The notes under the pieces: generated by a model | What the model was told of the DNA's origin: nothing | Seen by the model: the letters and a program-made list of their open reading frames with translations, nothing else | The model's database searches: none | Shown: positions 16,550 through 26,220 of the stretch, piece after piece | How the letters are laid out: each line of letters begins with the position of its first letter | Position numbering within the stretch: position 1 is the stretch's first letter | Translations under genes and position numbers: made by a program | Assembly: GCF_007997385.1 (NCBI RefSeq) | Contig: NZ_VOSC01000025.1 | Span: 248,292 to 312,291, forward strand | Length of the DNA stretch: 64,000 nt | DNA from: Seonamhaeicola algicola | GTDB lineage: Bacteria > Bacteroidota > Bacteroidia > Flavobacteriales > Flavobacteriaceae | Reading direction: 5' to 3'

Positions 16550-17503
16550 ATGACAGGACGCGTTTATAAATCTACCGGAAGCTGGTACACCGTTAAAACT
16601 CAATTAGGTGAAACCTATCAATGCAGAATTAAGGGTAAATTTCGTATTAAGGGTATTAAAAGTACAAATCCAATTGCTGTTGGTGATGTGGTAGATTTTG
16701 AGTTAGAAGAAGCTAACAATTTAGAGTCTGGTATCATATTTAATATTCATGATAGAGCAAATTACATTGTTAGAAAATCTGTAAACCTATCAAAGCAAAC
16801 ACATATAATTGCCGCAAATTTAGATCAGGTTTTTCTGCTTGTAACCATTAACAATCCGCCAACATTAACAAGTTTTATAGATCGTTTTTTAGTAACTGCC
16901 GAGGCTTATTCAATAAAAACTGTTTTAATATTTAATAAAATTGATGCGTATGATGATGATACGTTACTTGAAGTTAAGTATTTGGCCCACATATACCGAA
17001 AAATTGGTTATGAATGTATTGGGGTTTCGGCTAAAACTGGTAAAAATGTAGATAAAATAAAAGCCTTAATGAAAGATAAGGTTAGTATGTTTTCGGGGCA
17101 CTCTGGTGTTGGTAAATCTACCCTTGTAAATGCCATTCAACCAGATTTAAATTTAAAAACTAAAGAAATATCAAACTTACACATGCAGGGGCAGCATACC
17201 ACAACATTTGCTGAAATGTATGATACAGATTTTGGAGGGAAAATTATAGACACACCAGGCATTAAAGGTTTTGGTGTTGTTGATATGGACAAAGAAGAGG
17301 TAGGTGATTATTTTCCTGAAATTTTTGCCCTAAAACAGCATTGTAAATTTAATAATTGTTTACATGTAAAAGAACCTAAATGCGCAGTAAAAGATGCTTT
17401 AGATAATGATGAAATAGCCTTCTCTAGATACAGAAGCTATTTGCAAATTCTTGAAGGAGAAGATGAGCATTACCGAACCGATAATTGGGATAAAGATAAA
17501 TGA
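16550..17503 (+). CDS. rsgA: Ribosome small subunit-dependent GTPase RsgA
   Basis: A 317-aa circularly permuted GTPase that helps late maturation of the 30S subunit. An N-terminal OB domain (about 1-70) precedes the GTPase core in permuted order: NKID (G4) comes before the P-loop GHSGVGKST (G1) and DTPG (G3). The C-terminal zinc-binding segment reads QHCKFNNCLHVKEPKC. It shares ATGA with dtd, so the two are translationally coupled. Confidence 0.95.
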   Translation: MTGRVYKSTGSWYTVKTQLGETYQCRIKGKFRIKGIKSTNPIAVGDVVDFELEEANNLESGIIFNIHDRANYIVRKSVNLSKQTHIIAANLDQVFLLVTINNPPTLTSFIDRFLVTAEAYSIKTVLIFNKIDAYDDDTLLEVKYLAHIYRKIGYECIGVSAKTGKNVDKIKALMKDKVSMFSGHSGVGKSTLVNAIQPDLNLKTKEISNLHMQGQHTTTFAEMYDTDFGGKIIDTPGIKGFGVVDMDKEEVGDYFPEIFALKQHCKFNNCLHVKEPKCAVKDALDNDEIAFSRYRSYLQILEGEDEHYRTDNWDKDK

Positions 17504-17952
17504 AAATTGTAATACAAAGAGTATCGCAAGCTAGCGTAACTATTAACAAAACACAAGTAGCAAATGTTGAAAACGGTTTGTTAATACTGTTAGGTATTGT
17601 TAATGATGATACTATTGAAGATATAAAATGGCTAACAAATAAAATAGTGAATCTTAGGGTGTTTGCAGATGAAAATGGTGTGATGAATAACAGCATAAAA
17701 GATGCTAATGGCAACATTATAGTTGTAAGCCAGTTTACCTTACATGCACTTACCAAAAAAGGGAATAGACCAAGTTATATACAAGCAGCAAAACCAGATG
17801 TTGCCATACCACTGTATGAAACATTTGTAAAACAATTAGAAACTGATTTAGGTAAGCCTATACAAACAGGAGTGTTTGGTGCAGATATGCAGGTTGCTTT
17901 AGTTAATAATGGCCCCGTAACCATTATAATAGATTCTAAAAATAGAGCTTAA
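17500..17952 (+). CDS. dtd: D-aminoacyl-tRNA deacylase
   Basis: A 150-aa protein that hydrolyses D-amino acids wrongly attached to tRNA. Both signature motifs are visible: SQFTL (catalytic loop) and the cross-subunit GPVT in NNGPVTIII. Length is typical. It overlaps rsgA by 4 bp and is followed by a 140-bp gap before the DUF3857 pair. Confidence 0.95.
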   Translation: MKIVIQRVSQASVTINKTQVANVENGLLILLGIVNDDTIEDIKWLTNKIVNLRVFADENGVMNNSIKDANGNIIVVSQFTLHALTKKGNRPSYIQAAKPDVAIPLYETFVKQLETDLGKPIQTGVFGADMQVALVNNGPVTIIIDSKNRA

Positions 17953-18092
17953 AAAACGTATAACTGTAACCAAATAAATTTTCTTATATTAGCTGTAAGA
18001 TTTTTTGTTTCGCTAAATGTTTAATGGTTTAAGTTTAGTTTTTATTGAGGGCGTATTGCTTAAAATCTTACTAAACAACTAAACCTAATTAC

Positions 18093-20000
18093 ATGAAGCA
18101 ATATTTTGTGCTAGCACTACTGCTAACTATTCACTTTACTATTTTAGCACAAGAAAATTTATACACAACTAAAGCAATACCAGAAAGTTTATTAACTAAT
18201 GCAAATGCTGTTATTAGGCTTAATGAAATTGCCGTTTCTATTGAGTCTCAGCAAGAAATGGTAATAACATCAAAACGAATAATTACGGTTTTAAATGAAG
18301 CGGGTTTTAAACATGTTGGAGCATATTTAGGCTATGATAAATACAGGAAAATAAAAAAAATTGAAGCCATAATTTTTGATGAAAATGGTAACGAAATAAA
18401 AAAAATAAAAAAGAAAGACTTTGTTGATCATAGCGCTGTTGATGGTGGTACTTTGTATTCAGATTCAAGAGTTTTATATATGTCTTACATGCCAGTAAGT
18501 TACCCTCTTACAATAGCTTTTTTCTGTGAAGTAGAAACGCCTAATACAGCAGCAATTCCTAGTTGGCGCCCAATTGATGATTATTATTTAAGTATTGAAA
18601 AAGATGTTTACTCTATTACAGATAATGCAAATTTAGGTTTAAAAACTAAACCAATTAATTTTGAAGATTTTAATGTTGAAACTAATGAAATTAATAATAC
18701 ATCAATTTTTAAACTAGTAAATACTAAAGCTATTAAACCAGAAGCTCTAAGCCCAAGTTTATCATGGTTTACCCCCAAAGCTATATTTACTTCAGAAAAT
18801 TTTCATTTCTACGGGGTTAATGGTGAGGCAAGCAATTGGTTGGAGTTTGGTAACTGGGTAGAGAACAAGCTTTTAAAAGATAGAAGAGAAGTGTCTGAAG
18901 CTACAAAAAATAAAATAATAAGCTTAACAAAAGATTATAGTGACCCTTTAAAAAAAGCCGAAATTGTATATAAATATGTTCAAGACAACACAAGGTATAT
19001 AAGTGTTCAAGTAGGTATTGGCGGTGTACAGCCTATTTCAGCAATGGATGTTGATAGATTAAAGTATGGAGATTGTAAAGGCCTAACAAATTACACACAA
19101 TCTTTATTAAATATTGCCGGCGTAAAATCATACTATACAATAGTAGAAGCCGGTAATGAGAAAGTAGATTTTTATGATGATTTCTATTCCTTAGCTCAAG
19201 GTAATCATATTATCTTGTGTATTCCAAACTCCAATGATAATGTATGGATAGATTGCACAAGTCAAAAACACCCGTTTGGCTTTATTGGAGATTTTACCGA
19301 TGATAGAAACGTTTTAGTTGTTAAGCCTAATGCAAGTCAGGTGGTAAAAACTACAGCTTATATAAATGAAATAAATCATAAAAAAACAAAAGCAAATATT
19401 TTTTTAGATGAAACAGGAGATATTCAGGCTAATGTAAATATTAAATCATATGGTATTAACTATGATAGAAGATTTTTTGTTGAAAGTGAATCTGATAAAA
19501 ATATAAATGAATTTTATAAAGAATTGTGGGATTATGTTAATAATTTAAGCGTAAACAATTATGCCTTTACCAATGATAAAAAGCATGTAGAATTTACAGA
19601 ATCGTTAAAAATAAATGCACAACATTATGCTGCTAAAATAGGCGACGGACTAATTTTTAAACCCAACACCTTCAATAGAAATTTATACATACCTAACCGG
19701 TATAGAAATAGAAAAATGCCATTGAAAATACAACGCGGCTACTTTGATGAAGATGAATTTACTATTCAAATTCCAGCAGGTTACACATTAGAAGCTGTAC
19801 CAAACAATGAGCAATTAACAAATAAATTTGGCGAATATTCAATATCATTTGAAATAAATCAAAAAGAAATCCTATACAAAAGAAAATTACTAATTAAGGC
19901 AGGAAATTATCCAAAAGAAGACTATGCTTTATACCGAAGTTTCCGTAAAAGTGTAGCAAAGTTTGATAATTTAAGTTTGGTAATCCGTAAAACAGAATAA
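18093..20000 (+). CDS. DUF3857 / transglutaminase-like protein, intact catalytic triad
   Basis: A 635-aa secreted or periplasmic protein (signal peptide about 1-19, ending TILAQ). An N-terminal DUF3857 beta-domain (about 50-230) is followed by a transglutaminase-like papain-fold core (about 270-400) with a complete triad: Cys328 in GDCKGL, His372 in GNHIIL and Asp387 in WIDCTS. A beta-rich C-terminal DUF3858-like domain (about 500-630) completes it. Role unknown; such proteins are widespread in Bacteroidota and are presumed peptidases or amidases. The next gene starts directly after its stop (TAAATG) and is a paralog that lacks the Cys and His. Confidence 0.85.
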   Translation: MKQYFVLALLLTIHFTILAQENLYTTKAIPESLLTNANAVIRLNEIAVSIESQQEMVITSKRIITVLNEAGFKHVGAYLGYDKYRKIKKIEAIIFDENGNEIKKIKKKDFVDHSAVDGGTLYSDSRVLYMSYMPVSYPLTIAFFCEVETPNTAAIPSWRPIDDYYLSIEKDVYSITDNANLGLKTKPINFEDFNVETNEINNTSIFKLVNTKAIKPEALSPSLSWFTPKAIFTSENFHFYGVNGEASNWLEFGNWVENKLLKDRREVSEATKNKIISLTKDYSDPLKKAEIVYKYVQDNTRYISVQVGIGGVQPISAMDVDRLKYGDCKGLTNYTQSLLNIAGVKSYYTIVEAGNEKVDFYDDFYSLAQGNHIILCIPNSNDNVWIDCTSQKHPFGFIGDFTDDRNVLVVKPNASQVVKTTAYINEINHKKTKANIFLDETGDIQANVNIKSYGINYDRRFFVESESDKNINEFYKELWDYVNNLSVNNYAFTNDKKHVEFTESLKINAQHYAAKIGDGLIFKPNTFNRNLYIPNRYRNRKMPLKIQRGYFDEDEFTIQIPAGYTLEAVPNNEQLTNKFGEYSISFEINQKEILYKRKLLIKAGNYPKEDYALYRSFRKSVAKFDNLSLVIRKTE

Positions 20001-21941
20001 ATGAAAAACAAAATAACTATTATCCTATTCTTTTTAGGGTTGTATTTAAATGCGCAAGATTTTAAGTTTGGCAAAGTATCAAAAGAAGAACTTTTGGAAA
20101 AAACATGCCCAATAGATTCATCAGCAAATGCCGCAATACTTTATAACTATAGGAGTACATACTTTACCCTTACCAACACTGGTTTAGAGTTGTATACTGA
20201 GATTCATAAGCGCATTAAAATTTACAATAAAGACGGTTTTGATAGTGCTACCGAAGAAATAAACCTTTTTAAAACCAACGGTAGTAATGAGTTTTTAAGT
20301 AAGCTTAAAGCTTACACTTACAACTTAAACAATGGTAAAATAGAAAAAACTGAGCTTAAAAAAGATCAAATATTTAGAGAAGAAGTAAATATGAATAATG
20401 ATCAAGTTAAGTTCACCATGCCTAACGTTAAAGAAGGGGCTGTAATAGAGTTTAGGTATAGAGTAGCTTCTCCTTTTATTTGGAGTATAGATGATTTTGT
20501 ATTGCAATATAATATTCCCGTAAAAAAAGAGCTTTTAAGGCTAAAAACTATTGATGGTATTGATTTTAAAACAACATCAAAAGGGTATTTACAAGCATAC
20601 CCTAAAAGAAGCTCAGAGCATGATTTGAATTTAGATATGGGAATGGTCATTAACACCTATGAATTAGAAAACGTACCAGCCTTAAAAGAAGAAAAATATG
20701 TAGATAATATAGATAATTACAGAGCAGGCGTAATGTTTGAACTTGTATCTATAACACTTCCAGGAACTTTTAGTAAATATTATGCACAATCATGGGGAGA
20801 TGTGGCCAAAACAATAGGAAGCACTGATGATTATAGAAACGGGTTAGATAAAACAAAATCTTTTGATGATGATTTAGAAAGCCTCATTAAAGGTACAATC
20901 AATCAAGTAGATAAAATGAAATTAATATTCAAGCATGTTAAAGATAATATTGCTTGGAATGGAATGGATGGAAAATATTTTTATAATGGTATAAGAAAAG
21001 CATTAAAAGAAAAAAAAGGAAACTCTGCCGATATTAACCTAACATTAGTAGCAATGCTAAGAGTAGCTGGTATACACGCAAATCCAGTTGCAATAAGTAC
21101 CAAAGATAATGTGAAACCTTATTTTCCTACTGTTGATAGGTTAAACACCGTAATTGCCTACGCTAAAATTAACAACGAAGAATATTTTTTAGATGCCACT
21201 GAAGAGTTTAGTGATATTAATGTTATGCCTGTAAAAGATTATAATTGGTCCGGTATATTAATTGATAACCCCAACAAAGTTTGGCAAAAAATAAATTTGA
21301 AAGAACCAGAAATGGCAATTGGCCAATACGCCATAAATGCTAAGTTAGACGAAGAAGGTGTTATTGAAGGTAATTTTAAGGCTAAATATTTAAAGCATAA
21401 AGCTTATGAGTTTAGAGAAGCTTTTAAAGATCAAGTTTTAGAAGACTTTATTGCTAACCGAGAATCTACTTATAATAATATTGAAATATCAAATTATAAA
21501 GTTGAAAACGCAAAAACGTTTAGTGGAGCAGTCCAAGAATCATTCAATTACTATCAAGAAAATGGTGCCGAGGTAATTAACAATAAAATATACATTCAAC
21601 CATTTTCAATTTTAAAAATTGAAGAAAACCCTTTTAAACCCAATGAGCGTTTATTTCCTGTTGATTTTGGATATGCTTTCTTAGAAAGAAGTGTTTTAAC
21701 AATTGAAATACCCGAAGGCTACAAAGCCGAAACGCAACCAAAGCCAGTATTATTTAAAATGCCTAATAGTTTGGGGGAATTTAAATATATGCCAACACTG
21801 CTTGGTAACAAGCTTAAGCTAATGGTAGAGTTTAAAATAAAAAAATCCGTTATAAATGCCGATAAATATTTATTTTTAAAACAATTTTTCAATCAAATTA
21901 TAGAAAAAGAAGCCGAACAAATAGTTTTAACTAAAGCATAA
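20001..21941 (+). CDS. DUF3857 / transglutaminase-like protein, degenerate active site
   Basis: A 646-aa paralog of the preceding gene with the same layout: signal peptide 1-18 (LYLNAQ), DUF3857, transglutaminase-like core, C-terminal beta-domain. At the position of the catalytic Cys there is Ser342 (KKGNSADIN), and at the His position Asn382 (RLNTVIAY). Asp398 (FLDATEE) is kept. It is therefore probably not catalytic and may act as a binding or regulatory partner. Zero spacing from the upstream gene and a one-base overlap with the MazG-like gene (TAATG) argue for a three-gene operon. Confidence 0.85.
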   Translation: MKNKITIILFFLGLYLNAQDFKFGKVSKEELLEKTCPIDSSANAAILYNYRSTYFTLTNTGLELYTEIHKRIKIYNKDGFDSATEEINLFKTNGSNEFLSKLKAYTYNLNNGKIEKTELKKDQIFREEVNMNNDQVKFTMPNVKEGAVIEFRYRVASPFIWSIDDFVLQYNIPVKKELLRLKTIDGIDFKTTSKGYLQAYPKRSSEHDLNLDMGMVINTYELENVPALKEEKYVDNIDNYRAGVMFELVSITLPGTFSKYYAQSWGDVAKTIGSTDDYRNGLDKTKSFDDDLESLIKGTINQVDKMKLIFKHVKDNIAWNGMDGKYFYNGIRKALKEKKGNSADINLTLVAMLRVAGIHANPVAISTKDNVKPYFPTVDRLNTVIAYAKINNEEYFLDATEEFSDINVMPVKDYNWSGILIDNPNKVWQKINLKEPEMAIGQYAINAKLDEEGVIEGNFKAKYLKHKAYEFREAFKDQVLEDFIANRESTYNNIEISNYKVENAKTFSGAVQESFNYYQENGAEVINNKIYIQPFSILKIEENPFKPNERLFPVDFGYAFLERSVLTIEIPEGYKAETQPKPVLFKMPNSLGEFKYMPTLLGNKLKLMVEFKIKKSVINADKYLFLKQFFNQIIEKEAEQIVLTKA

Positions 21942-22267
21942 TGAATATAAAAAACGCCCAAAAAGAAGTAGATAATTGGATTAAAGAACACGGTGTACGC
22001 TATTTTAACGAGTTAACCAATATGGCACAATTAACCGAAGAAGTAGGTGAGGTTGCCCGTATTATAGCGCGCAGATATGGTGAGCAAAGTGAAAAGGAAA
22101 GCGATAAAAATAAAGATTTAGGTGAAGAATTAGCTGATGTATTATTCGTGTTATTATGCTTAGCAAACCAAACTGATACTGATTTGCAAGCCGCTTTTGA
22201 TAAACGCATGGATAAAAAAGCAAAACGAGACCATGATAGGCACCACAATAATCAAAAATTAAAATAA
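21941..22267 (+). CDS. MazG-like nucleotide pyrophosphohydrolase
   Basis: A 108-aa all-alpha NTP-PPase with the metal-binding pattern EEVGEVA near residue 33 and EELADVLFVLL near residue 62. It hydrolyses nucleoside triphosphates to monophosphates, probably for house-cleaning. Its start codon overlaps the stop of the preceding gene by one base. The C-terminus is strongly basic and His-rich (KAKRDHDRHHNNQK). Confidence 0.88.
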   Translation: MNIKNAQKEVDNWIKEHGVRYFNELTNMAQLTEEVGEVARIIARRYGEQSEKESDKNKDLGEELADVLFVLLCLANQTDTDLQAAFDKRMDKKAKRDHDRHHNNQKLK

Positions 22268-22346
22268 TGCTTAAGTGAATATAGCTTTCAGCATAAAAAC
22301 TTCTAAAAAAACACGCAAATTCATAGTATAAATCTGTATTAAAAAG

Positions 22347-22354
22347 TAAATTTG
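22347..22354 (+). promoter_or_regulatory. -7 promoter box of aroA
   Basis: TAAATTTG, matching TAnnTTTG, 29 bp before the aroA ATG. No convincing -33 TTG. Confidence 0.35.
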
Positions 22355-22383
22355 ACGCTTGTTTACAACAAACCATAATTAGC

Positions 22384-23610
22384 ATGCAAATTACGCTTCA
22401 AAAATCTGATGTACTTCAAAAATCTTCAGTAAAAATTACAGGTTCAAAAAGTGAATCAAACAGATTATTACTATTAAAAGCGCTTTATCCGGTTTTTAAT
22501 TTAGAAAATGTTTCAAATTCTGATGATAGTAATTTAATGACAAATGCATTAGCTACATCATCAAACATAGTAGATATTCATCATGCAGGTACTGCTATGC
22601 GTTTTTTAACAGCCTATTTTTCAATTCAAGAAGGCAGAGAAGTAACACTTACGGGTTCTAAACGCATGAAAGAACGCCCCATAAAAGTACTTGTTGAAGC
22701 ATTAAAAACCTTGGGTGCTAATATAACCTATGTTGAAAACGAAGGGTTTCCACCATTAAAAATAACCGGTAAAAAGCTAACAAAAAACAAAGTATCATTA
22801 GCAGCTAATGTTAGTAGTCAATACATTTCAGCATTATTGCTAATAGCTTCAAAATTAGAAAATGGCTTAGAGCTTACTTTAGAAGGTGAAATAACATCAG
22901 TGCCATATATTAAAATGACACTTAGTTTATTAAATCAAATAGGTATTGAAACATCATTTGAAAATAATGTTATAAAAGTTAAGCCAACAACTAACAGCCA
23001 ACAAGCAACAACTTTAACCGTTGAGTCAGATTGGTCATCGGCTTCATACTACTTTAGTATTGTGGCAATTAGTGCTATAGGAACAGAAATAACATTGTCA
23101 GCATATAAAAAATCATCACTACAAGGAGATTCTGCACTGGTTGATATTTATAGGCATTTTGGTGTAGAAACCTCTTTTGGTGAAAATACAATAACACTTA
23201 AAAAAGTAAGATTAAATGTAGCACCATTAGAGCTAGATTTAAAAAACGCACCAGACATTGCGCAAACCATTGCTGTAACTTGCTTTCTGCTAGGTGTAGC
23301 CTGTAATTTATCGGGGCTTCATACCCTAAAAATTAAAGAAACCGATAGGCTAGTGGCCTTAAAAACCGAAATTGAAAAATTAGGTGGTAATGTTGAAATA
23401 ACAAATAAGTCTTTACATTTAAAAGCAGCCACATCAATAAATGAAATGGTATCAATTGCTACCTACAATGATCACAGAATGGCTATGGCATTTGCCCCAG
23501 TAGCACTAAAAGCACCGGTGGTAATTGAAGATGCCATGGTGGTTTCAAAAAGTTACCCAACCTTTTGGGAAGACTTAAAAACAATTGGTTTTAAAATAGA
23601 TACTAAATAA
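22384..23610 (+). CDS. aroA: 3-phosphoshikimate 1-carboxyvinyltransferase (EPSP synthase)
   Basis: Condenses shikimate 3-phosphate with PEP. The 408-aa protein is a little shorter than the E. coli enzyme but has the family signatures: KITGSKSESNRLLLLKAL at the N-terminus, HAGTAMRFLTAYFS, KESDR-type KETDRL, and YNDHRMAMAFAP. It has its own promoter box and is separate from the attenuated aromatic operon. Confidence 0.95.
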   Translation: MQITLQKSDVLQKSSVKITGSKSESNRLLLLKALYPVFNLENVSNSDDSNLMTNALATSSNIVDIHHAGTAMRFLTAYFSIQEGREVTLTGSKRMKERPIKVLVEALKTLGANITYVENEGFPPLKITGKKLTKNKVSLAANVSSQYISALLLIASKLENGLELTLEGEITSVPYIKMTLSLLNQIGIETSFENNVIKVKPTTNSQQATTLTVESDWSSASYYFSIVAISAIGTEITLSAYKKSSLQGDSALVDIYRHFGVETSFGENTITLKKVRLNVAPLELDLKNAPDIAQTIAVTCFLLGVACNLSGLHTLKIKETDRLVALKTEIEKLGGNVEITNKSLHLKAATSINEMVSIATYNDHRMAMAFAPVALKAPVVIEDAMVVSKSYPTFWEDLKTIGFKIDTK

Positions 23611-23622
23611 TTACTTAAATAC

Positions 23623-23654
23623 TTGACAACCCCTATTCTCAGATTGTATATTTG
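23623..23654 (+). promoter_or_regulatory. Promoter of queA
   Basis: TTGAC (-33, from 23623) and TATATTTG (-7, 23647-23654) with a 21-bp gap after TTG: a near-ideal Bacteroidota housekeeping promoter. The roughly 85-nt leader holds two small hairpins, CATAAAG/CTTTATG and GTTTCTT/AAGAAAC. Confidence 0.7.
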
Positions 23655-23746
23655 CAACTTTGTGAAAAATAATAACATAAAGTAAAATGTTGCTTTATGC
23701 TAGTTTCTTTTTTAAGAAACAAATAAAATAACTAAAACAAGCGTAC

Positions 23747-24796
23747 ATGAAATTATCTAACTTCGGTTTTGACTTACCAAATGAGCTTTTAGCAGAATAC
23801 CCATCAGAAAACAGAGATGAGTCTCGTTTAATGGTTTTAAACAGAAAAGAGCAAACTATTGAGCACAAACTGTTTAAAGATGTGATTGATTATTTTAATG
23901 AAGATGATGTGTTAATTCTAAACAACACCAAAGTATTTCCTGCAAGACTTTACGGTAACAAAGAAAAAACTGGCGCAAGAATAGAAGTGTTTTTATTAAG
24001 AGAATTAAACGAAGAACAACGCCTTTGGGACGTTTTAGTTGATCCTGCACGTAAAATAAGAATTGGTAACAAACTCTATTTTGGTGATGATGATACCCTA
24101 GTAGCAGAGGTTATAGATAACACAACATCACGCGGAAGAACATTACGCTTCTTATACGATGGCTCATACACAGAATTTCGTCGTAAACTAAAAGAATTAG
24201 GCGAAACACCACTGCCAAAGTACATAAAACGTGATGTACAACCAGAAGACGAAGACCGCTACCAAACCATATACGCTAAAAACGAAGGCGCCGTAGCAGC
24301 ACCAACAGCTGGTTTACACTTTTCAAAACACCTACTAAAACGTTTAGAAATTAAAGGCGTAAACTTTGCCGAGGTAACACTACACGTAGGTTTAGGTACA
24401 TTTAACCCTGTTGAGGTTGAAGATTTATCTAAACACAAAATGGATAGTGAAGAAATTACTATAGAAACCCCAGCAGTAAACACCGTAAACACCGCAATAC
24501 AAAACAAAAAACGCGTGTGTGCTGTAGGTACAACCGCTATGCGAACCATTGAAAGTTCAGTATCATCAAGTGGTATGTTAAATGAAATGCAAGGGTGGAC
24601 AAACAAGTTCATTTTCCCGCCGTATGATTTCAGTATAGCAAACTCAATGATAACCAATTTTCACACACCAAAATCAACATTATTAATGATGGTTTCAGCC
24701 TTTGCAGGGCATGATTTTGTAATGCACGCCTATGAAGAAGCAGTAAAAGAAAAATACCGTTTCTACAGCTACGGAGATGCCATGTTAATCATCTAA
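23747..24796 (+). CDS. queA: tRNA preQ1(34) S-adenosylmethionine ribosyltransferase-isomerase
   Basis: Transfers and isomerises the ribosyl group of AdoMet onto preQ1-modified tRNA to give epoxyqueuosine. The 349-aa protein starts with the typical [19 protein letters not shown], and carries [26 protein letters not shown] and [18 protein letters not shown]. Good promoter upstream and terminator downstream make it a single-gene transcript. Confidence 0.96.
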   Translation: MKLSNFGFDLPNELLAEYPSENRDESRLMVLNRKEQTIEHKLFKDVIDYFNEDDVLILNNTKVFPARLYGNKEKTGARIEVFLLRELNEEQRLWDVLVDPARKIRIGNKLYFGDDDTLVAEVIDNTTSRGRTLRFLYDGSYTEFRRKLKELGETPLPKYIKRDVQPEDEDRYQTIYAKNEGAVAAPTAGLHFSKHLLKRLEIKGVNFAEVTLHVGLGTFNPVEVEDLSKHKMDSEEITIETPAVNTVNTAIQNKKRVCAVGTTAMRTIESSVSSSGMLNEMQGWTNKFIFPPYDFSIANSMITNFHTPKSTLLMMVSAFAGHDFVMHAYEEAVKEKYRFYSYGDAMLII

Positions 24797-24816
24797 CAAA
24801 CAAAATATAAACAATA

Positions 24817-24848
24817 AAAAGCCTCGTAAATCGGGGCTTTTTTTTAAT
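24817..24848 (+). terminator. Terminator of queA
   Basis: Stem AAAAGCCTCG (24817-24826) with CGGGGCTTTT (24832-24841, one G-U pair), then a run of T. Confidence 0.85.
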
Positions 24849-24890
24849 AAAAACACAAAGCACCTCACAATATATTAGCTAAAAATATTT

Positions 24891-24994
24891 AGGGCATTAC
24901 CCACAAGGGGTCGGGCTTTCGGCAGTCGCTTTTTTGTGTTGCATAGGTGCAACAACACAAAAAGAGCTTCAACAAAAGCCTCAATCCCTAATGC
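24891..24994 (+). repeat. Hairpin repeat family, copy A
   Basis: A 104-bp unit beginning AGGGCATTACCC and ending CTCAATCCCTAATGC, so its ends (GCATTA/TAATGC) are inverted. The centre forms a long hairpin: CTTTTTTGTGTTG against CAACACAAAAAGAG around a small loop. It shares its outer blocks nearly base for base with copy B (60861-60951). Confidence 0.9.
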
Positions 24995-25044
24995 AAAACC
25001 AAGCATAATTCTACACCAAAAATCGTATTTAGGTTTCCTTTCAC

Positions 25045-25052
25045 TATTTTTG
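25045..25052 (+). promoter_or_regulatory. -7 promoter box of rlmN
   Basis: TATTTTTG, matching TAnnTTTG, ends only 7 bp before the rlmN ATG, so the mRNA would be leaderless or nearly so. Confidence 0.5.
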
Positions 25053-25059
25053 CAAACAT

Positions 25060-26103
25060 ATGGCACAAAATAAAACAGACATACGCGCTTTAACCAAAGA
25101 ACAACTTAGAGATTTCTTTGTAAAACAAGGCGATAAAGCATTTCGTGGCAATCAAGTTTATGAGTGGTTGTGGCAAAAATCAGCACACAGTTTTGATGAT
25201 ATGACAAACATTTCATTACAAACACGCCAAATGCTAGAAAACAACTTTGTAATAAACCACGTTGAAGTTGATACCATGCAACGCAGTACAGATGGCACTA
25301 TAAAAAACGCCATACGCCTGCATGATGGTTTAGTAGTAGAATCTGTTTTAATACCAACCGAAACCAGAACCACCGCATGCGTGTCAAGTCAAGTAGGTTG
25401 TAGTTTAGACTGTAAATTCTGCGCCACCGCACGCCTAAAACGCATGCGTAATTTAAACCCCGATGAAATATATGACCAAGTAGTGGCCATAGATAAAGAA
25501 AGCAAACTATACCACAACAGGCCATTAAGCAATATTGTATTTATGGGCATGGGCGAACCACTCATGAATTACAACAATGTATTAAAAGCCATTGATAAAA
25601 TAACATCACCCGAAGGCTTGTCAATGTCGCCAAAACGTATAGTAGTATCAACATCAGGTGTGCCAAAAATGATAAAAAAAATGGCCGATGATGGTGTTAA
25701 ATTCAAATTAGCTGTATCATTACACTCGGCAATTGATGAGGTACGCACTACAATAATGCCATTTAATGAAAATTTTCCACTTAAAGATTTAAGAGAAGCG
25801 TTAGAGTATTGGTACGCAAAAACTAAAAACAGAATAACCTATGAGTATGTTGTTTGGCGTGGTATTAATGATAAACGTAAAGATGTTGATGCATTAGTTA
25901 ACTTTTGCAAGTTTGCACCAAGTAAAGTAAACTTAATTGAGTATAACCCCATTGATGACGGTATGTTTCAGCAAGCAAACCCTGAAGCTTTAAACATGTA
26001 TAAAAACGTATTAGAGGCAAATAATATTACAGTAACCGTACGCCGTAGCCGTGGTAAAGATATTGATGCCGCTTGCGGTCAATTAGCTAATAAAAGTAAA
26101 TAG
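25060..26103 (+). CDS. rlmN: Dual-specificity RNA methyltransferase RlmN
   Basis: Radical-SAM enzyme that methylates C2 of A2503 in 23S rRNA (and A37 in some tRNAs). The 347-aa protein has the CxxxCxxC cluster motif CSLDCKFCATA, the GMGEPLMNY motif, and a conserved Cys in the C-terminal DAACGQL. The start MAQNKTDIRALTKEQL is the only plausible one. Confidence 0.96.
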   Translation: MAQNKTDIRALTKEQLRDFFVKQGDKAFRGNQVYEWLWQKSAHSFDDMTNISLQTRQMLENNFVINHVEVDTMQRSTDGTIKNAIRLHDGLVVESVLIPTETRTTACVSSQVGCSLDCKFCATARLKRMRNLNPDEIYDQVVAIDKESKLYHNRPLSNIVFMGMGEPLMNYNNVLKAIDKITSPEGLSMSPKRIVVSTSGVPKMIKKMADDGVKFKLAVSLHSAIDEVRTTIMPFNENFPLKDLREALEYWYAKTKNRITYEYVVWRGINDKRKDVDALVNFCKFAPSKVNLIEYNPIDDGMFQQANPEALNMYKNVLEANNITVTVRRSRGKDIDAACGQLANKSK

Positions 26104-26191
26104 CAACTCTTATCTAAAACTGTAGTGTTAAATGCTATGCGCTAGATACATAAAATGGCATTAAAAATAATTATAAGTACAATTGAAGTGC

Positions 26192-26199
26192 TATCTTTG
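26192..26199 (+). promoter_or_regulatory. -7 promoter box of the polyprenyl synthase gene
   Basis: TATCTTTG, matching TAnnTTTG, 21 bp before the TTG start codon. Confidence 0.45.
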
Positions 26200-26220
26200 T
26201 AAACTCTCAAAAACTACACA

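Noticed and set aside
23655-23746. Possible preQ1-type riboswitch in the queA leader
   Set aside because: The leader has two small hairpins but not the C-rich loop and A-rich tail of preQ1 riboswitches, and queA acts after preQ1 insertion.
24259-24657. Minus-strand 132-codon ORF inside queA
   Set aside because: Antisense shadow of a conserved enzyme with all motifs on the plus strand.
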